This document shows positions 5,941-13,189 of a DNA stretch of 13,189 nt, piece after piece. The DNA is from Dehalococcoidia bacterium (GTDB lineage Bacteria; Chloroflexota; Dehalococcoidia; UBA6926), in the NCBI GenBank assembly GCA_029941095.1, contig JAPYRO010000018.1, positions 1 to 13,189 on the forward strand, written 5' to 3'. Each line of letters begins with the position of its first letter. Within the stretch, counting starts at the first letter, position 1. The position numbers were made by a program, and so were the translations under genes. The notes beneath the pieces were generated by a model. It made no database searches. It was not told the DNA's origin and was given only the letters and a program-made list of their open reading frames with translations.

Positions 5941-8166
5941 ATGTGTGCAAAAAAAGTAGTGGGAGAAGCAATAGCAAGGGTAGATGGGCCGGAGAAAATC
6001 ACCGGTAAAGCGTTCTATGGATTAGATGCTAAATTACCTGGAATGCTTTGGATGAAACTCCTGAGAAGTCCTTTCCCTCATGCTCGAATAATAAATATTG
6101 ATACTTCAGCAGCTGAATCACTTCCTGGTGTTACCTTGGTTCTAACCGGAGAAGACGTGAAGGGCAAGCTGACCGGAAATATGATAAAAGACCAGCCACT
6201 ACTCTGTTGGGATGAAGTTAGATTAGTTGGTGACTGTGTAGCAGCTGTAGCGGCAGTCGATGAAGATACTGCCCAGGAAGCGGTCGCCCTGATAAACGTT
6301 GAATACGAAGAACTTCCTTCAGTTATAGATGCTGTAGAGGCACATGAAAGTGGTGCCCCGATACTGCATCCTGATTTTAATAACTATGTAGGAGCCCCTC
6401 CTATGGACTCCCCTGGAAACAGATATGCTGGGTTAAGCCATGAGAAAGGTGACGTTGCTAAAGGCTTCGATGAAGCAGATATTGTTATTGAAAATACCTA
6501 TAAAACGCCTCTAACGCATCCAGGATATTTAGAACCTCATGGATGTCTTGTATATATTGACGACGAAGGAATCGTCCAAGTTTGGGACAATAATGATTCT
6601 CCGAATGCAGCCCATCAAGAACTCGCACGGATATTCGACATCGACCCAGAGAACATTAATTTCAATGTAAATTATGTGGGCGGATCTTTTGGTGGTAAAT
6701 CTACAGGCATAATGGTTCCGCTAACGTATGCCTTCGCGGAAAAAACAGGCCTGCCAGTGAAATGGGCTTCAGATTATGACGAAGAATTTCAGAATATGAC
6801 AATGCGTCACCCTGCAACAATGCGTGTTAAAGCTGGAGTGAAAAACGACGGAACGATCACAGCTTGGGAATCGGAAATTCATTTTGCAGGAGGAGCTTAT
6901 GCAGGGTACGCACCGTTGCCTGCCATTACCGGCATCTTGTCAATAGTCGGTCCGTATGATATTACCCACGTCCGGGTCAATTCACACCAACTCTACACCA
7001 ATACTTCACCATGCACTTACGTTAGGTCACCAGGTCACCCTCAGGCGCATTTTGCCGGTGAATCGCATATGGACATTCTAGCGAAAGCCGTAGGAATGGA
7101 TCCTTTAGATTTTAGACTACATAACATCGTTAAAGATGGCGATGAATACCCTACTGGCGAAGCATGGCAAAATGTTCGTGCCGAAGATGCCTTGCGTCAA
7201 GCAGCCGAATCTGCAGGGTATAGCAAAGAAAAAGGCGAAAACGTCGGGCGTGGAATCGCAATTGGTAGCCATAGTCAAATTGGCGCGTCAGCACACGTCG
7301 TTATGAAGGTACTTAAAACAGGGAGAGTAGAAATTAATCATCCTCTTTTTGATGGTGGTGTTGGAACAGCTACGGTATTAGCTCAAATAGCGGCGGAAGA
7401 GTTAGATATACCAATCGCTCTTATCGATATAGTCCCGTGGTCTACCCGTGAAGGCAAAACTGCAGATATGGGTGTTGGGGGAAGCAGAGGAGCAAGAGTC
7501 TACAGTGAAGCAGGATTCGGAGCTTCTCAAGAGTTAAAAGGTAACTTAAAGCGGATCGCCGCGGAATTTAATGGTTGGGATGAAGATCAGATAATATTCG
7601 AAGACGCACATTTGGTAAATGGAGCGGACCACTCAGAGAAGATTGCTTTAGGAGATATTGCGGACCGTGCAGGGGAACCAATTGTTGGAAGAACCGATGA
7701 GCAACAAGGATTTGACAGCCCTTGGACAGGGTTTGGGGTCCACGTTGTCGATGTGTCTGTAGATCCAGAAACCGCAGAATTTGAGGTGCTCAATTATACT
7801 ATTGTCCAGGAAACGGGTCGTATATTGAATACCATAGGATTTCATAGCCAAATCGAAGGAGGCATAGTTCAATCAATTGGTTCGGCCATGATGGAAGGTC
7901 TCTTCATGGATGAGAGTGGTAGAGTATCAAATCCTTCTTTCGCAGATATGAAATTACCAACCATAAGGGATATACCACCATTGCAAACCGTTGTATTAGA
8001 ATCAGACGATGGGCATGGTCAATACAAAGTTAGAGGAATAGGAGAGCATACGAATGCCATGGCTGCCCCTGCCATAGCTAACGCTATCGCGGATGCAGTA
8101 GATGCTCGATTATATTCTATGCCTTTAACTTCCGAGAATCTGTATAACACGTTAAATACCGAATAA
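5941..8166 (+). CDS. Xanthine dehydrogenase-family molybdopterin-binding (large) subunit
   Basis: The 741-residue protein has the full length and layout of the molybdenum-cofactor subunit of this family. An a/b-hammerhead domain (about 15-125, including the H-A-R-I-x-x-I-D-T-S and L-P-G-V motifs) is followed by the Moco-binding region. Landmarks are E-P-H at 198-200, G-G-S-F-G-G-K at 247-253, R-S-P-G-H-P-Q at 362-368, G-V-G-G-S-R-G-A-R at 511-519, and the catalytic glutamate E702 in G-I-G-E near the C-terminus. Such enzymes hydroxylate N-heterocycles, aldehydes, purines or CO using water. The active-site loop lacks the AYxCSFR and AYRGAGR signatures of CoxL forms I and II, so CO oxidation is unlikely; the substrate is unknown. 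The family normally needs 2Fe-2S and FAD partners, and neither is encoded nearby. No twin-arginine signal is visible, so it is probably cytosolic. It is followed by an FAH-family gene after 25 bases. Confidence 0.93.
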   Translation: MCAKKVVGEAIARVDGPEKITGKAFYGLDAKLPGMLWMKLLRSPFPHARIINIDTSAAESLPGVTLVLTGEDVKGKLTGNMIKDQPLLCWDEVRLVGDCVAAVAAVDEDTAQEAVALINVEYEELPSVIDAVEAHESGAPILHPDFNNYVGAPPMDSPGNRYAGLSHEKGDVAKGFDEADIVIENTYKTPLTHPGYLEPHGCLVYIDDEGIVQVWDNNDSPNAAHQELARIFDIDPENINFNVNYVGGSFGGKSTGIMVPLTYAFAEKTGLPVKWASDYDEEFQNMTMRHPATMRVKAGVKNDGTITAWESEIHFAGGAYAGYAPLPAITGILSIVGPYDITHVRVNSHQLYTNTSPCTYVRSPGHPQAHFAGESHMDILAKAVGMDPLDFRLHNIVKDGDEYPTGEAWQNVRAEDALRQAAESAGYSKEKGENVGRGIAIGSHSQIGASAHVVMKVLKTGRVEINHPLFDGGVGTATVLAQIAAEELDIPIALIDIVPWSTREGKTADMGVGGSRGARVYSEAGFGASQELKGNLKRIAAEFNGWDEDQIIFEDAHLVNGADHSEKIALGDIADRAGEPIVGRTDEQQGFDSPWTGFGVHVVDVSVDPETAEFEVLNYTIVQETGRILNTIGFHSQIEGGIVQSIGSAMMEGLFMDESGRVSNPSFADMKLPTIRDIPPLQTVVLESDDGHGQYKVRGIGEHTNAMAAPAIANAIADAVDARLYSMPLTSENLYNTLNTE

Positions 8167-8191
8167 TTAATGCTACATAAAGGAGAACACC

Positions 8192-9124
8192 GTGAAGTTA
8201 GTATTTTTTGATGATTTTGTTCCTGGTGTGTTACGAGAAGGAGAAGTAGTTGACATATCCAGTGCGCTAGGTGACCTTAGAGTTCAAGACGCACAACAAA
8301 CACTTCAAAATATCATTGAAAATTTTGAACAACTAAAACCAGGTTTAGACGTAGCCTTAGAAAAAGGAAACGGTCAAGATTTAGGCACCGTGAGACTGCG
8401 CCAACCTGTTCCAAGGCCGAGAAAAATATTATGTATGATTGGTAATTACAAAGAAGGCGTTGAAAGACCAATAAGACCAATTGATACATTCTTAAAATCC
8501 CCAGAGTCCATCATAGGCCCGGATGATACGGTAACACTACCTAAGAGAGAACATCCGATATTTCATCATGAGGCTGAGCTCGGGATTATTATTGGGAAAA
8601 ATTCGCACGAAGTTAGCCAAGCGGATGCCATGGATCACATATTTGGGTATACAGCTTTTGTAGACGTATCCGCTCGTGGAGCAATTGGTAAAGCAAACTC
8701 CGGTGCTGGCAGTTTCTTTGGAAAATCTTATGCAACTTTCGGACCAATAGGTCCGTGTATCGTAACCAAAGATGAAATAAAAGATCCTCAAGCACTGGCT
8801 ATAAAATTATGGGTTAACGGTCAACTGAGGCACGACTACAACACGGATGATATGGAGCATCCAATTCCCGAAATCATAGAATTCACTACATCAGTTACAC
8901 CACTACTTACCGGAGATATCATAGCCTGTGGGACCAATCATCAGGGGTTGGGCCCTTTGCAAGATGGTGATACAGGTACGATTAATATTAGCGAAATTGG
9001 TGAATTTTCGTTCTCTGTGTCAGACCCTTCCAAGCGCAATTGGAAAAAAGAGGTAGATGAAATAGCTGCTGAGAGAGTAAGAAAAGGGGAATCTCCCTTA
9101 GCGAATCAATACCCTAATAAGTGA
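8192..9124 (+). CDS. Fumarylacetoacetate hydrolase (FAH)-family protein
   Basis: The 310-residue protein has a short N-terminal domain (about 1-75) and a C-terminal FAH domain. Metal ligands are visible: Glu127 and Glu129 in H-H-E-A-E-L-G-I-I-I-G, and Asp158 in V-D-V-S-A-R-G, which varies from the common N-D-V-S-A-R-D. Lys178 (G-K-S-Y-A-T-F-G-P-I-G-P) and C-G-T-N-H-Q-G-L-G followed by L-Q-D-G-D (246-260) match the active-site rim. Family members use Mg or Mn to hydrolyse, hydrate or decarboxylate 2-oxo acids in aromatic and heterocycle breakdown; the reaction cannot be fixed here. GTG start with AGGAG at 8181-8185, six bases upstream. Its position 25 bases after the molybdenum hydroxylase suggests that enzyme oxidises a ring and this one acts later on the opened product, which is inference. 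Confidence 0.92.
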   Translation: MKLVFFDDFVPGVLREGEVVDISSALGDLRVQDAQQTLQNIIENFEQLKPGLDVALEKGNGQDLGTVRLRQPVPRPRKILCMIGNYKEGVERPIRPIDTFLKSPESIIGPDDTVTLPKREHPIFHHEAELGIIIGKNSHEVSQADAMDHIFGYTAFVDVSARGAIGKANSGAGSFFGKSYATFGPIGPCIVTKDEIKDPQALAIKLWVNGQLRHDYNTDDMEHPIPEIIEFTTSVTPLLTGDIIACGTNHQGLGPLQDGDTGTINISEIGEFSFSVSDPSKRNWKKEVDEIAAERVRKGESPLANQYPNK

Positions 9125-9148
9125 TTATTAGTTCATTTATAAAAGGCT

Positions 9149-9180
9149 TGATGTTAAACACCAGTGAACATTACTGTTCA
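9149..9180. terminator. Weak hairpins in the convergent gap after the FAH gene and trpD
   Basis: Two short hairpins lie between the convergent genes. TGATG-TTAAA-CACCA (9149-9163) is read on minus as a five-pair stem (one wobble) followed by AGCC and TTTT, which could weakly end the trp transcript. TGAACA-TTAC-TGTTCA (9165-9180) is a perfect six-base stem that contains the trpD stop codon. Neither has a strong GC stem or long U-tract, so terminator function is tentative. Confidence 0.3.
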
Positions 9181-10194
9181 TTCTAAATTAGAAACTTCAA
9201 CCAGTTTCTCAAGGTGGTCCCTCGCGGATGATGAATCAATCGATTTAATCGCTTCTTGTACCCCTTCTTGTAGGTTTGTAACTGCATCGCCTGCTAAAAG
9301 TGCTGCTCCTGCATTTAAAACCACTATGTCCTTGTGTGGCCCCGGCTCACCATTCAAAACATTACTGATGATTGTAGAGCTTGCTTCGACGCTATCTATA
9401 CGGAGTTGATCTAAATTTGCAGATTTCAAACCTAACGCTTGGGGCGTTATCTCTGTTTTTCGTAGATTACCATTATGGTATTCAATCATCAAAGATGGGC
9501 CACTCAATGAAAGTTCATCCAGCCCACCATCACCATGAACCACTATTGAATGTTTAGTCCCTAATTCTCCTAACACGTTAGCTATCGTTTCAACTAAACT
9601 TAGTTCAGGAACCCCTACCAATTGGTGCCCTGCACCAGCAGGGTTAGTCAAAGGGCCCAATATATTGAATATAGTTCTAAAGCCAACCTCTCTTCGAGTA
9701 GGGCCAGCATGGCGCATTGCAGGGTGAAAGAGAGGAGCAAACATAAATCCTATTCCCGCATCTTGAATACATCTTGCAACTGAATCTGGGCCCAATTCAA
9801 TTTTTACTCCCAAAGATTCGAGCACATCGGCAGATCCAGAGGAAGAACTAGCAGCCCGATTACCATGTTTCGCGACTCTTAAACCTGCTCCAGCAGCGAC
9901 AATTGCCGCCGCTGTGGATATATTAAAACTTCCAGAAGAATCTCCTCCTGTCCCAACTACGTCCAAAAGTTCTTCAGGGGAATCAATATCTACTGAAACT
10001 GACATCTGCCTCATAGTAGTCGCAAGACCTGATATCTCATCGATGGTTTCTCCCTTTATCCTAAGTGCCGTTAGAAAAGCTCCCAGTTGGCTTGGAGTAA
10101 CTTCACCTGCCATGATTTCTTTCATTACTTCAGAAGATTCAAGTTGGGATAAATTCTCACCCGAAACAATTTTAGTAAGCGCTTCTCTAATCAT
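9178..10194 (-). CDS. trpD: Anthranilate phosphoribosyltransferase
   Basis: TrpD joins anthranilate to phosphoribosyl pyrophosphate, the second step of tryptophan synthesis, in the cytosol. The 338-residue length is typical. Landmarks in order are the PRPP-binding G-T-G-G-D (81-85), N-I-S-T (91-94), K-H-G-N-R (109-113), the anthranilate-site region H-P-A-M-R-H-A-G-P-T-R-R-E-V-G (157-171), N-I-L-G-P-L-T-N-P (177-185), and the metal-binding D-E in G-D-G-G-L-D-E (221-227). The ATG at 10194 has AGGA about seven bases upstream. It is the last gene of the trp run, 59 bases after trpG, and its stop converges on the FAH gene 53 bases away, so no further trp genes follow. Confidence 0.97.
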   Translation of the reverse strand: MIREALTKIVSGENLSQLESSEVMKEIMAGEVTPSQLGAFLTALRIKGETIDEISGLATTMRQMSVSVDIDSPEELLDVVGTGGDSSGSFNISTAAAIVAAGAGLRVAKHGNRAASSSSGSADVLESLGVKIELGPDSVARCIQDAGIGFMFAPLFHPAMRHAGPTRREVGFRTIFNILGPLTNPAGAGHQLVGVPELSLVETIANVLGELGTKHSIVVHGDGGLDELSLSGPSLMIEYHNGNLRKTEITPQALGLKSANLDQLRIDSVEASSTIISNVLNGEPGPHKDIVVLNAGAALLAGDAVTNLQEGVQEAIKSIDSSSARDHLEKLVEVSNLE

Positions 10195-10253
10195 AAAATT
10201 TCCTGACTCTTATATTTGTTAATAATATATGGACATAAGAAGTAATTTCTAAG

Positions 10254-10820
10254 TCAATTGCTAAGGAAATTGCCTAGTAATTGCATTCCTGAAGGTGTCA
10301 TTATACTTTCAGGGTGAAACTGAATCCCTTCAAGAGGATAATCCTTATGGCGGACACCCATAACAACTCCACTATCGGTCCAAGCAGTTATCTCCACATC
10401 TTGAGATAGTTCTTCGGAATGCACTGACAAAGAGTGATACCGTATTGCTTCAAAAGGATTGGGTAAATTATTAAATACGCCTTTCCCATCGTGATGAATT
10501 AAGCTGGTTTTACCGTGCATGATCTCCCCTGCACTGGCGACCTTTCCTCCAAAAACTTGGCCAATACATTGATGGCCTAAGCATATACCTAAAATAGGGA
10601 CTCTTTTAGGTGCAAAATACTCCACGATCTCGTTGGAAATTCCCGCATTATCAGGCACCGATGGCCCAGGGGAAATAACAATCTTCTCAGGAGCCATATT
10701 TTCTATTTCAGTAACGGTTATTTGATCGTTACGAGCAACGGTCACGTCGGCACCTAATTGCGACAAGTATTGATACACATTATATGTAAAACTATCGTAA
10801 TTATCTAACAAAAAAATCAT
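10254..10820 (-). CDS. trpG: Anthranilate synthase component II (glutamine amidotransferase)
   Basis: TrpG is the class I glutaminase subunit that supplies ammonia to TrpE for converting chorismate to anthranilate. The 188 residues form a complete domain: the start M-I-F-L-L-D-N-Y-D-S-F-T-Y-N, the S-P-G-P loop at 50-53, the nucleophile Cys80 in G-I-C-L-G-H-Q, and the triad His169 and Glu171 in F-H-P-E-S. The protein is stand-alone, with no fused PabA-like or TrpD domain. Its ATG overlaps the trpE stop by one base (TAATG), which indicates translational coupling and equimolar production. In some bacteria such subunits also serve folate synthesis with PabB; no pabB is visible here. Confidence 0.95.
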   Translation of the reverse strand: MIFLLDNYDSFTYNVYQYLSQLGADVTVARNDQITVTEIENMAPEKIVISPGPSVPDNAGISNEIVEYFAPKRVPILGICLGHQCIGQVFGGKVASAGEIMHGKTSLIHHDGKGVFNNLPNPFEAIRYHSLSVHSEELSQDVEITAWTDSGVVMGVRHKDYPLEGIQFHPESIMTPSGMQLLGNFLSN

Positions 10821-12307
10821 TATTGCCTTCTCGGGTCGCTAATACGATCGTTAGTAAATTCCTCAGCCTGATCGATCGCGTTCATCATCCCTCTCGCTTT
10901 ATGTAGGCATTCTTCAAACTCTGTTTCAGGCACACTGTCGTAAACTAATCCCGCACCTGCTTGAACTGTTGCTACGCCATTCTTCATGACCACCGTCCTA
11001 ATACAAATCGCCATATCCATATTACCAGAGTGACTAAAATAACCAACAGCTCCACCATACGGGCCTCTTGCATGAGGCTCTTTATCACCAATAATTTCCA
11101 TAGCTCTCACTTTTGGAGCACCAGAAAGTGTTCCTGCCGGAAAGCATGATCTTAGAGCATCAAAGGAAGTTAAAGCAGACTTTAACTTGCCAGAGACATT
11201 GGATGCAATATGCATAACATGGGAGTAACGAGCGATCTCCATGAATTTCTCAACTTTGACAGTACCTGGCTCACTAACTTTACCGATATCATTTCTAGCC
11301 AGATCCACTAGCATTACATGCTCTGCTCGCTCTTTTTCATCATTTATCAAATCTTCGGCATACTTTTCATCCTCGCTCTTATTTGAACCTCTTGGTCTTG
11401 TACCAGCTATTGGGTCCGAGGTTACTATTTGATCTTCTACACGGACTAAAGTTTCGGGAGAAGAACCAATTATATGAAAATCATTAAAGTCCAGATAATA
11501 CATATAAGGCGACGGGTTTAGCGCACGCAGAGCCCTATATATATCAAAAGGGGCAGCTGAAGTTTCGCGGCTTAGCCTCTGTGATAAAACGACTTGAATC
11601 ACTTCGCCAGATTCAATCAATTGGCGAGCATCTTGAACCTGAGCCATGTAATCTTCTTTTGAATGGTTGGATTCAACCGCACTTTTATATTTGTTCTGGT
11701 CACCTGGTTTCAATCCTTTGTTGTCAAAAACGTTACTAGAGATTAAGCGTTCTACTAGTAAATCGATTCTGTCCACTGCATCTTGATAATTTTGGTCGAT
11801 ATCGCCATCTAACCGTGCATCACTCACTACTTTTATCACGTGCTTAACATGATCAAAAATTAATATTGTATCGGTCATCATAAATATTGATTCTGGAATT
11901 CCCATCGGATCATCGTTACTATTGGGTTTGAGGGTTGGTTCAAAATGGCGAACTGCATCATACGCTATAAACCCAACTGCTCCGCCTAGAAATCTAGGTA
12001 ATCCCTCAACAGCTACTGGGTCAAGATCTGACAACATTTGCTCTACATTAACAAGTGGGTCAATACTTCCAAGCTCCGTAGATTGACCAGTACTAAACAC
12101 TTTATTTGGAAGAGTTCCAATAAAACTGTACCGGGCTACTCGCTCGCCGCCCTCAACACTTTCCAACAAAAAAGAGGGTCCTTCATGTGCCACTTTAAGG
12201 TACGCTGTTGCAGGAGTTTCCATATCAGCTGGAATCTCGCGATAAACCGGTGCAATATTGCCTTGGCTCGCAAGGGCTTTGAATTGTTCTAAATCAGGGT
12301 AATACAT
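10820..12307 (-). CDS. trpE: Anthranilate synthase component I
   Basis: TrpE converts chorismate and ammonia to anthranilate and pyruvate, the committed step of tryptophan synthesis. The 495-residue protein has the anthranilate-synthase N-terminal domain and the chorismate-binding domain. Landmarks are L-L-E-S at 47-50 (the tryptophan feedback-binding element), G-S-S-P-E-T-L-V-R (281-289), D-P-I-A-G-T-R-P-R-G (298-307), L-V-D-L-A-R-N-D-I-G (333-342) and F-P-A-G-T-L-S-G-A-P-K (389-399). The L-L-E-S element, and a longer length than typical PabB, favour TrpE and imply product inhibition. The ATG at 12307 gives the usual TrpE start and has AAAGG about 11 bases upstream, inside a possible small upstream ORF. 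Anthranilate synthase II follows with a one-base overlap. Confidence 0.97.
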   Translation of the reverse strand: MYYPDLEQFKALASQGNIAPVYREIPADMETPATAYLKVAHEGPSFLLESVEGGERVARYSFIGTLPNKVFSTGQSTELGSIDPLVNVEQMLSDLDPVAVEGLPRFLGGAVGFIAYDAVRHFEPTLKPNSNDDPMGIPESIFMMTDTILIFDHVKHVIKVVSDARLDGDIDQNYQDAVDRIDLLVERLISSNVFDNKGLKPGDQNKYKSAVESNHSKEDYMAQVQDARQLIESGEVIQVVLSQRLSRETSAAPFDIYRALRALNPSPYMYYLDFNDFHIIGSSPETLVRVEDQIVTSDPIAGTRPRGSNKSEDEKYAEDLINDEKERAEHVMLVDLARNDIGKVSEPGTVKVEKFMEIARYSHVMHIASNVSGKLKSALTSFDALRSCFPAGTLSGAPKVRAMEIIGDKEPHARGPYGGAVGYFSHSGNMDMAICIRTVVMKNGVATVQAGAGLVYDSVPETEFEECLHKARGMMNAIDQAEEFTNDRISDPRRQ

Positions 12308-12313
12308 ACTACT

Positions 12314-12361
12314 TTAAGCCTTTATTCCGGTAGCAATCTGACCATCGCTTCTATAAAACAT
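12314..12361 (-). CDS. Possible 15-codon leader ORF before trpE
   Basis: A short ORF (MFYRSDGQIATGIKA, then TAA) fills most of the gap between the amidohydrolase stop and trpE. Its ATG at 12361 has AGAGG (12373-12369) seven bases upstream, better placed than the trpE site itself. It ends six bases before the trpE ATG in the same reading frame (TAA AGT AGT ATG), and the likely trpE ribosome-binding site lies inside it. That layout would suit translational coupling or a regulatory leader. It contains no tryptophan codon and no terminator/antiterminator pair is evident, so classic trp attenuation is not supported. I do not recognise the peptide; it may be chance. Confidence 0.4.
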   Translation of the reverse strand: MFYRSDGQIATGIKA

Positions 12362-12371
12362 CGTAGCACCT

Positions 12372-13189
12372 CTAATCTACAAATTTATTAGTTTCTAACA
12401 AATGATTCAAATTATCGAAAAAAATCCTCTTCTTATCCTCAGGTTTTATGTCTGCTTCTTGGATATAAGATATTACTTTCTCTTGAGGCATTAATGGGAA
12501 ATCTGAACCAAACAGAATTCTATCAGAGCCAACAGCACTAATAATAGCTTCCAAAACAGCAGGTTTATATAAATAAGGCAACGCTGCAGTATCAAACCAA
12601 ACATTATCTAAATAGCTATGAACCTCGGGCATGTAAGAGTAAAAAGGTAAGCCGCCGCCGCCGTGCGCTAAAACTACGTTCACATCCTTTAATTTTATCA
12701 ACAGAGATTCTATTAGTTCTAACTTTGCTCCCTCTTTACCTGGATATTTATGACCTACAGGTTCAGAAACATGTAGAAGTAATATCATTCTGTTCTCTAT
12801 AAGGGTTTCGGCCAACACACTGAATTCATTTTCAGTAATATCAAAGAACCCTTGTCTTTCAGCTCGGATTTCACCAATACCCCTTATACCTTCTTTCGAT
12901 AACCGATTAATTTCGTCTAATCCAGATTCAAAAGACTGTGTGAATGAAACTGTCCCAAATCCAATTATTTTGTCGGGCTGTTCATTAGATAATCGTATAA
13001 TCGCGTTATTCCCCATTACACATAAATCGTTTGAAGCCCAACCAAATCCACAAGCTACACTCTTATTAATCTCTGAATTTTCCATAGATCGTATAAGTTC
13101 ATCACCATTCCCAATTACGGCGTTAGAGTTCTCATAGAGTAGCTGGAATTCAGAATCCAGAGAAAAGTATTCCTCGGGATTTTTTACAA
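12372..13189 (-). CDS. Amidohydrolase-2 family metal-dependent hydrolase (N-terminus beyond right edge)
   Basis: The frame is open from the right edge to the TAG at 12372 and gives 271 residues. The ATG at 13085 is an internal Met, because 34 further in-frame residues precede it without a stop. The protein is a TIM-barrel amidohydrolase of the ACMSD/2-pyrone-dicarboxylate hydrolase type (PF04909-like). A metal-site His is seen in L-L-L-H-V-S-E, a second in V-V-L-A-H-G-G-G, and the metal-binding Asp in I-L-F-G-S-D-F-P-L; the opening H-x-H motif must lie outside the window. Such enzymes decarboxylate or hydrolyse cyclic or aromatic acids; the substrate is unknown. The gene ends 64 bases before trpE on the same strand, so it may share a transcript with the trp genes, though no pathway link is evident. 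Confidence 0.85.
   Translation of the reverse strand, partial: VKNPEEYFSLDSEFQLLYENSNAVIGNGDELIRSMENSEINKSVACGFGWASNDLCVMGNNAIIRLSNEQPDKIIGFGTVSFTQSFESGLDEINRLSKEGIRGIGEIRAERQGFFDITENEFSVLAETLIENRMILLLHVSEPVGHKYPGKEGAKLELIESLLIKLKDVNVVLAHGGGGLPFYSYMPEVHSYLDNVWFDTAALPYLYKPAVLEAIISAVGSDRILFGSDFPLMPQEKVISYIQEADIKPEDKKRIFFDNLNHLLETNKFVD

Noticed and set aside
5941..8166. Carbon monoxide dehydrogenase large subunit (CoxL)
   Set aside because: The active-site loop reads T-Y-V-R-S-P-G-H-P-Q and not the AYxCSFR or AYRGAGR signature, and no CoxS or CoxM partner is nearby.
9914..10222. Plus-strand ORF of 102 codons opposite trpD
   Set aside because: It is antisense to the conserved G-T-G-G-D and N-I-S-T region of trpD, whose composition keeps the opposite frame open.
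12308..12371. trp attenuator with a Trp-rich leader peptide or T-box
   Set aside because: The gap is only 64 bases, the small ORF has no Trp codon, and there is no terminator stem with a U-tract or T-box-like motif.

Overview
The window reads as a gene-dense stretch of an AT-rich bacterial chromosome, roughly 40% GC by eye. Bacterial Shine-Dalgarno sites (GGAG/AGGAG type), the indirect tRNA-amidation genes gatC/gatA and a trpE-trpG-trpD run support a bacterium. Oxidative catabolic families (a molybdenum hydroxylase large subunit, an FAH-family enzyme, an amidohydrolase) beside an AlaR/AlaT-like regulator and aminotransferase would suit a free-living Chloroflexota/SAR202-like lineage, but that placement is inference and unproven here. 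I see no rRNA, tRNA, CRISPR array, insertion sequence, prophage gene or attachment site. No gene-free stretch exceeds 300 bases; the longest is 236 bases (5705-5940).

Region 1 (1-5704, minus strand) looks like one long operon. In transcription order it holds a kinesin-light-chain-type TPR protein, gatC, gatA, an Lrp/AsnC regulator, an AlaT-like class I aminotransferase, an alpha/beta hydrolase, and a PP2C-type phosphatase that runs off the left edge. Gaps are 17 to 45 bases and gatC/gatA overlap. gatB is absent from the window.

Region 2 (5705-9124, plus strand) is a two-gene cassette between minus-strand operons. It holds a xanthine-dehydrogenase-family molybdopterin-binding subunit and a fumarylacetoacetate-hydrolase-family protein, preceded by an AT-rich divergent intergenic region. 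The iron-sulfur and FAD partners of the molybdenum enzyme are not encoded nearby.

Region 3 (9178-13189, minus strand) holds an amidohydrolase-2 family protein that is cut at its N-terminus by the right edge. It is followed by a possible 15-codon leader ORF, then trpE, trpG (1-base overlap) and trpD. TrpE and TrpG form anthranilate synthase, and TrpD carries anthranilate to phosphoribosyl-anthranilate. trpC, trpF, trpB and trpA are absent, because trpD ends convergently against the FAH gene.

Most of the window is recognisable metabolism, and I found no clear new defence or mobile system. The best leads are the 15-codon ORF before trpE, the orphan molybdenum hydroxylase/FAH cassette, and the TPR-gatCA-lrp-aminotransferase arrangement. 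Two edge genes (1-424 and the 5' part of 12372-13189) are easily missed or mis-started because they run off the window.
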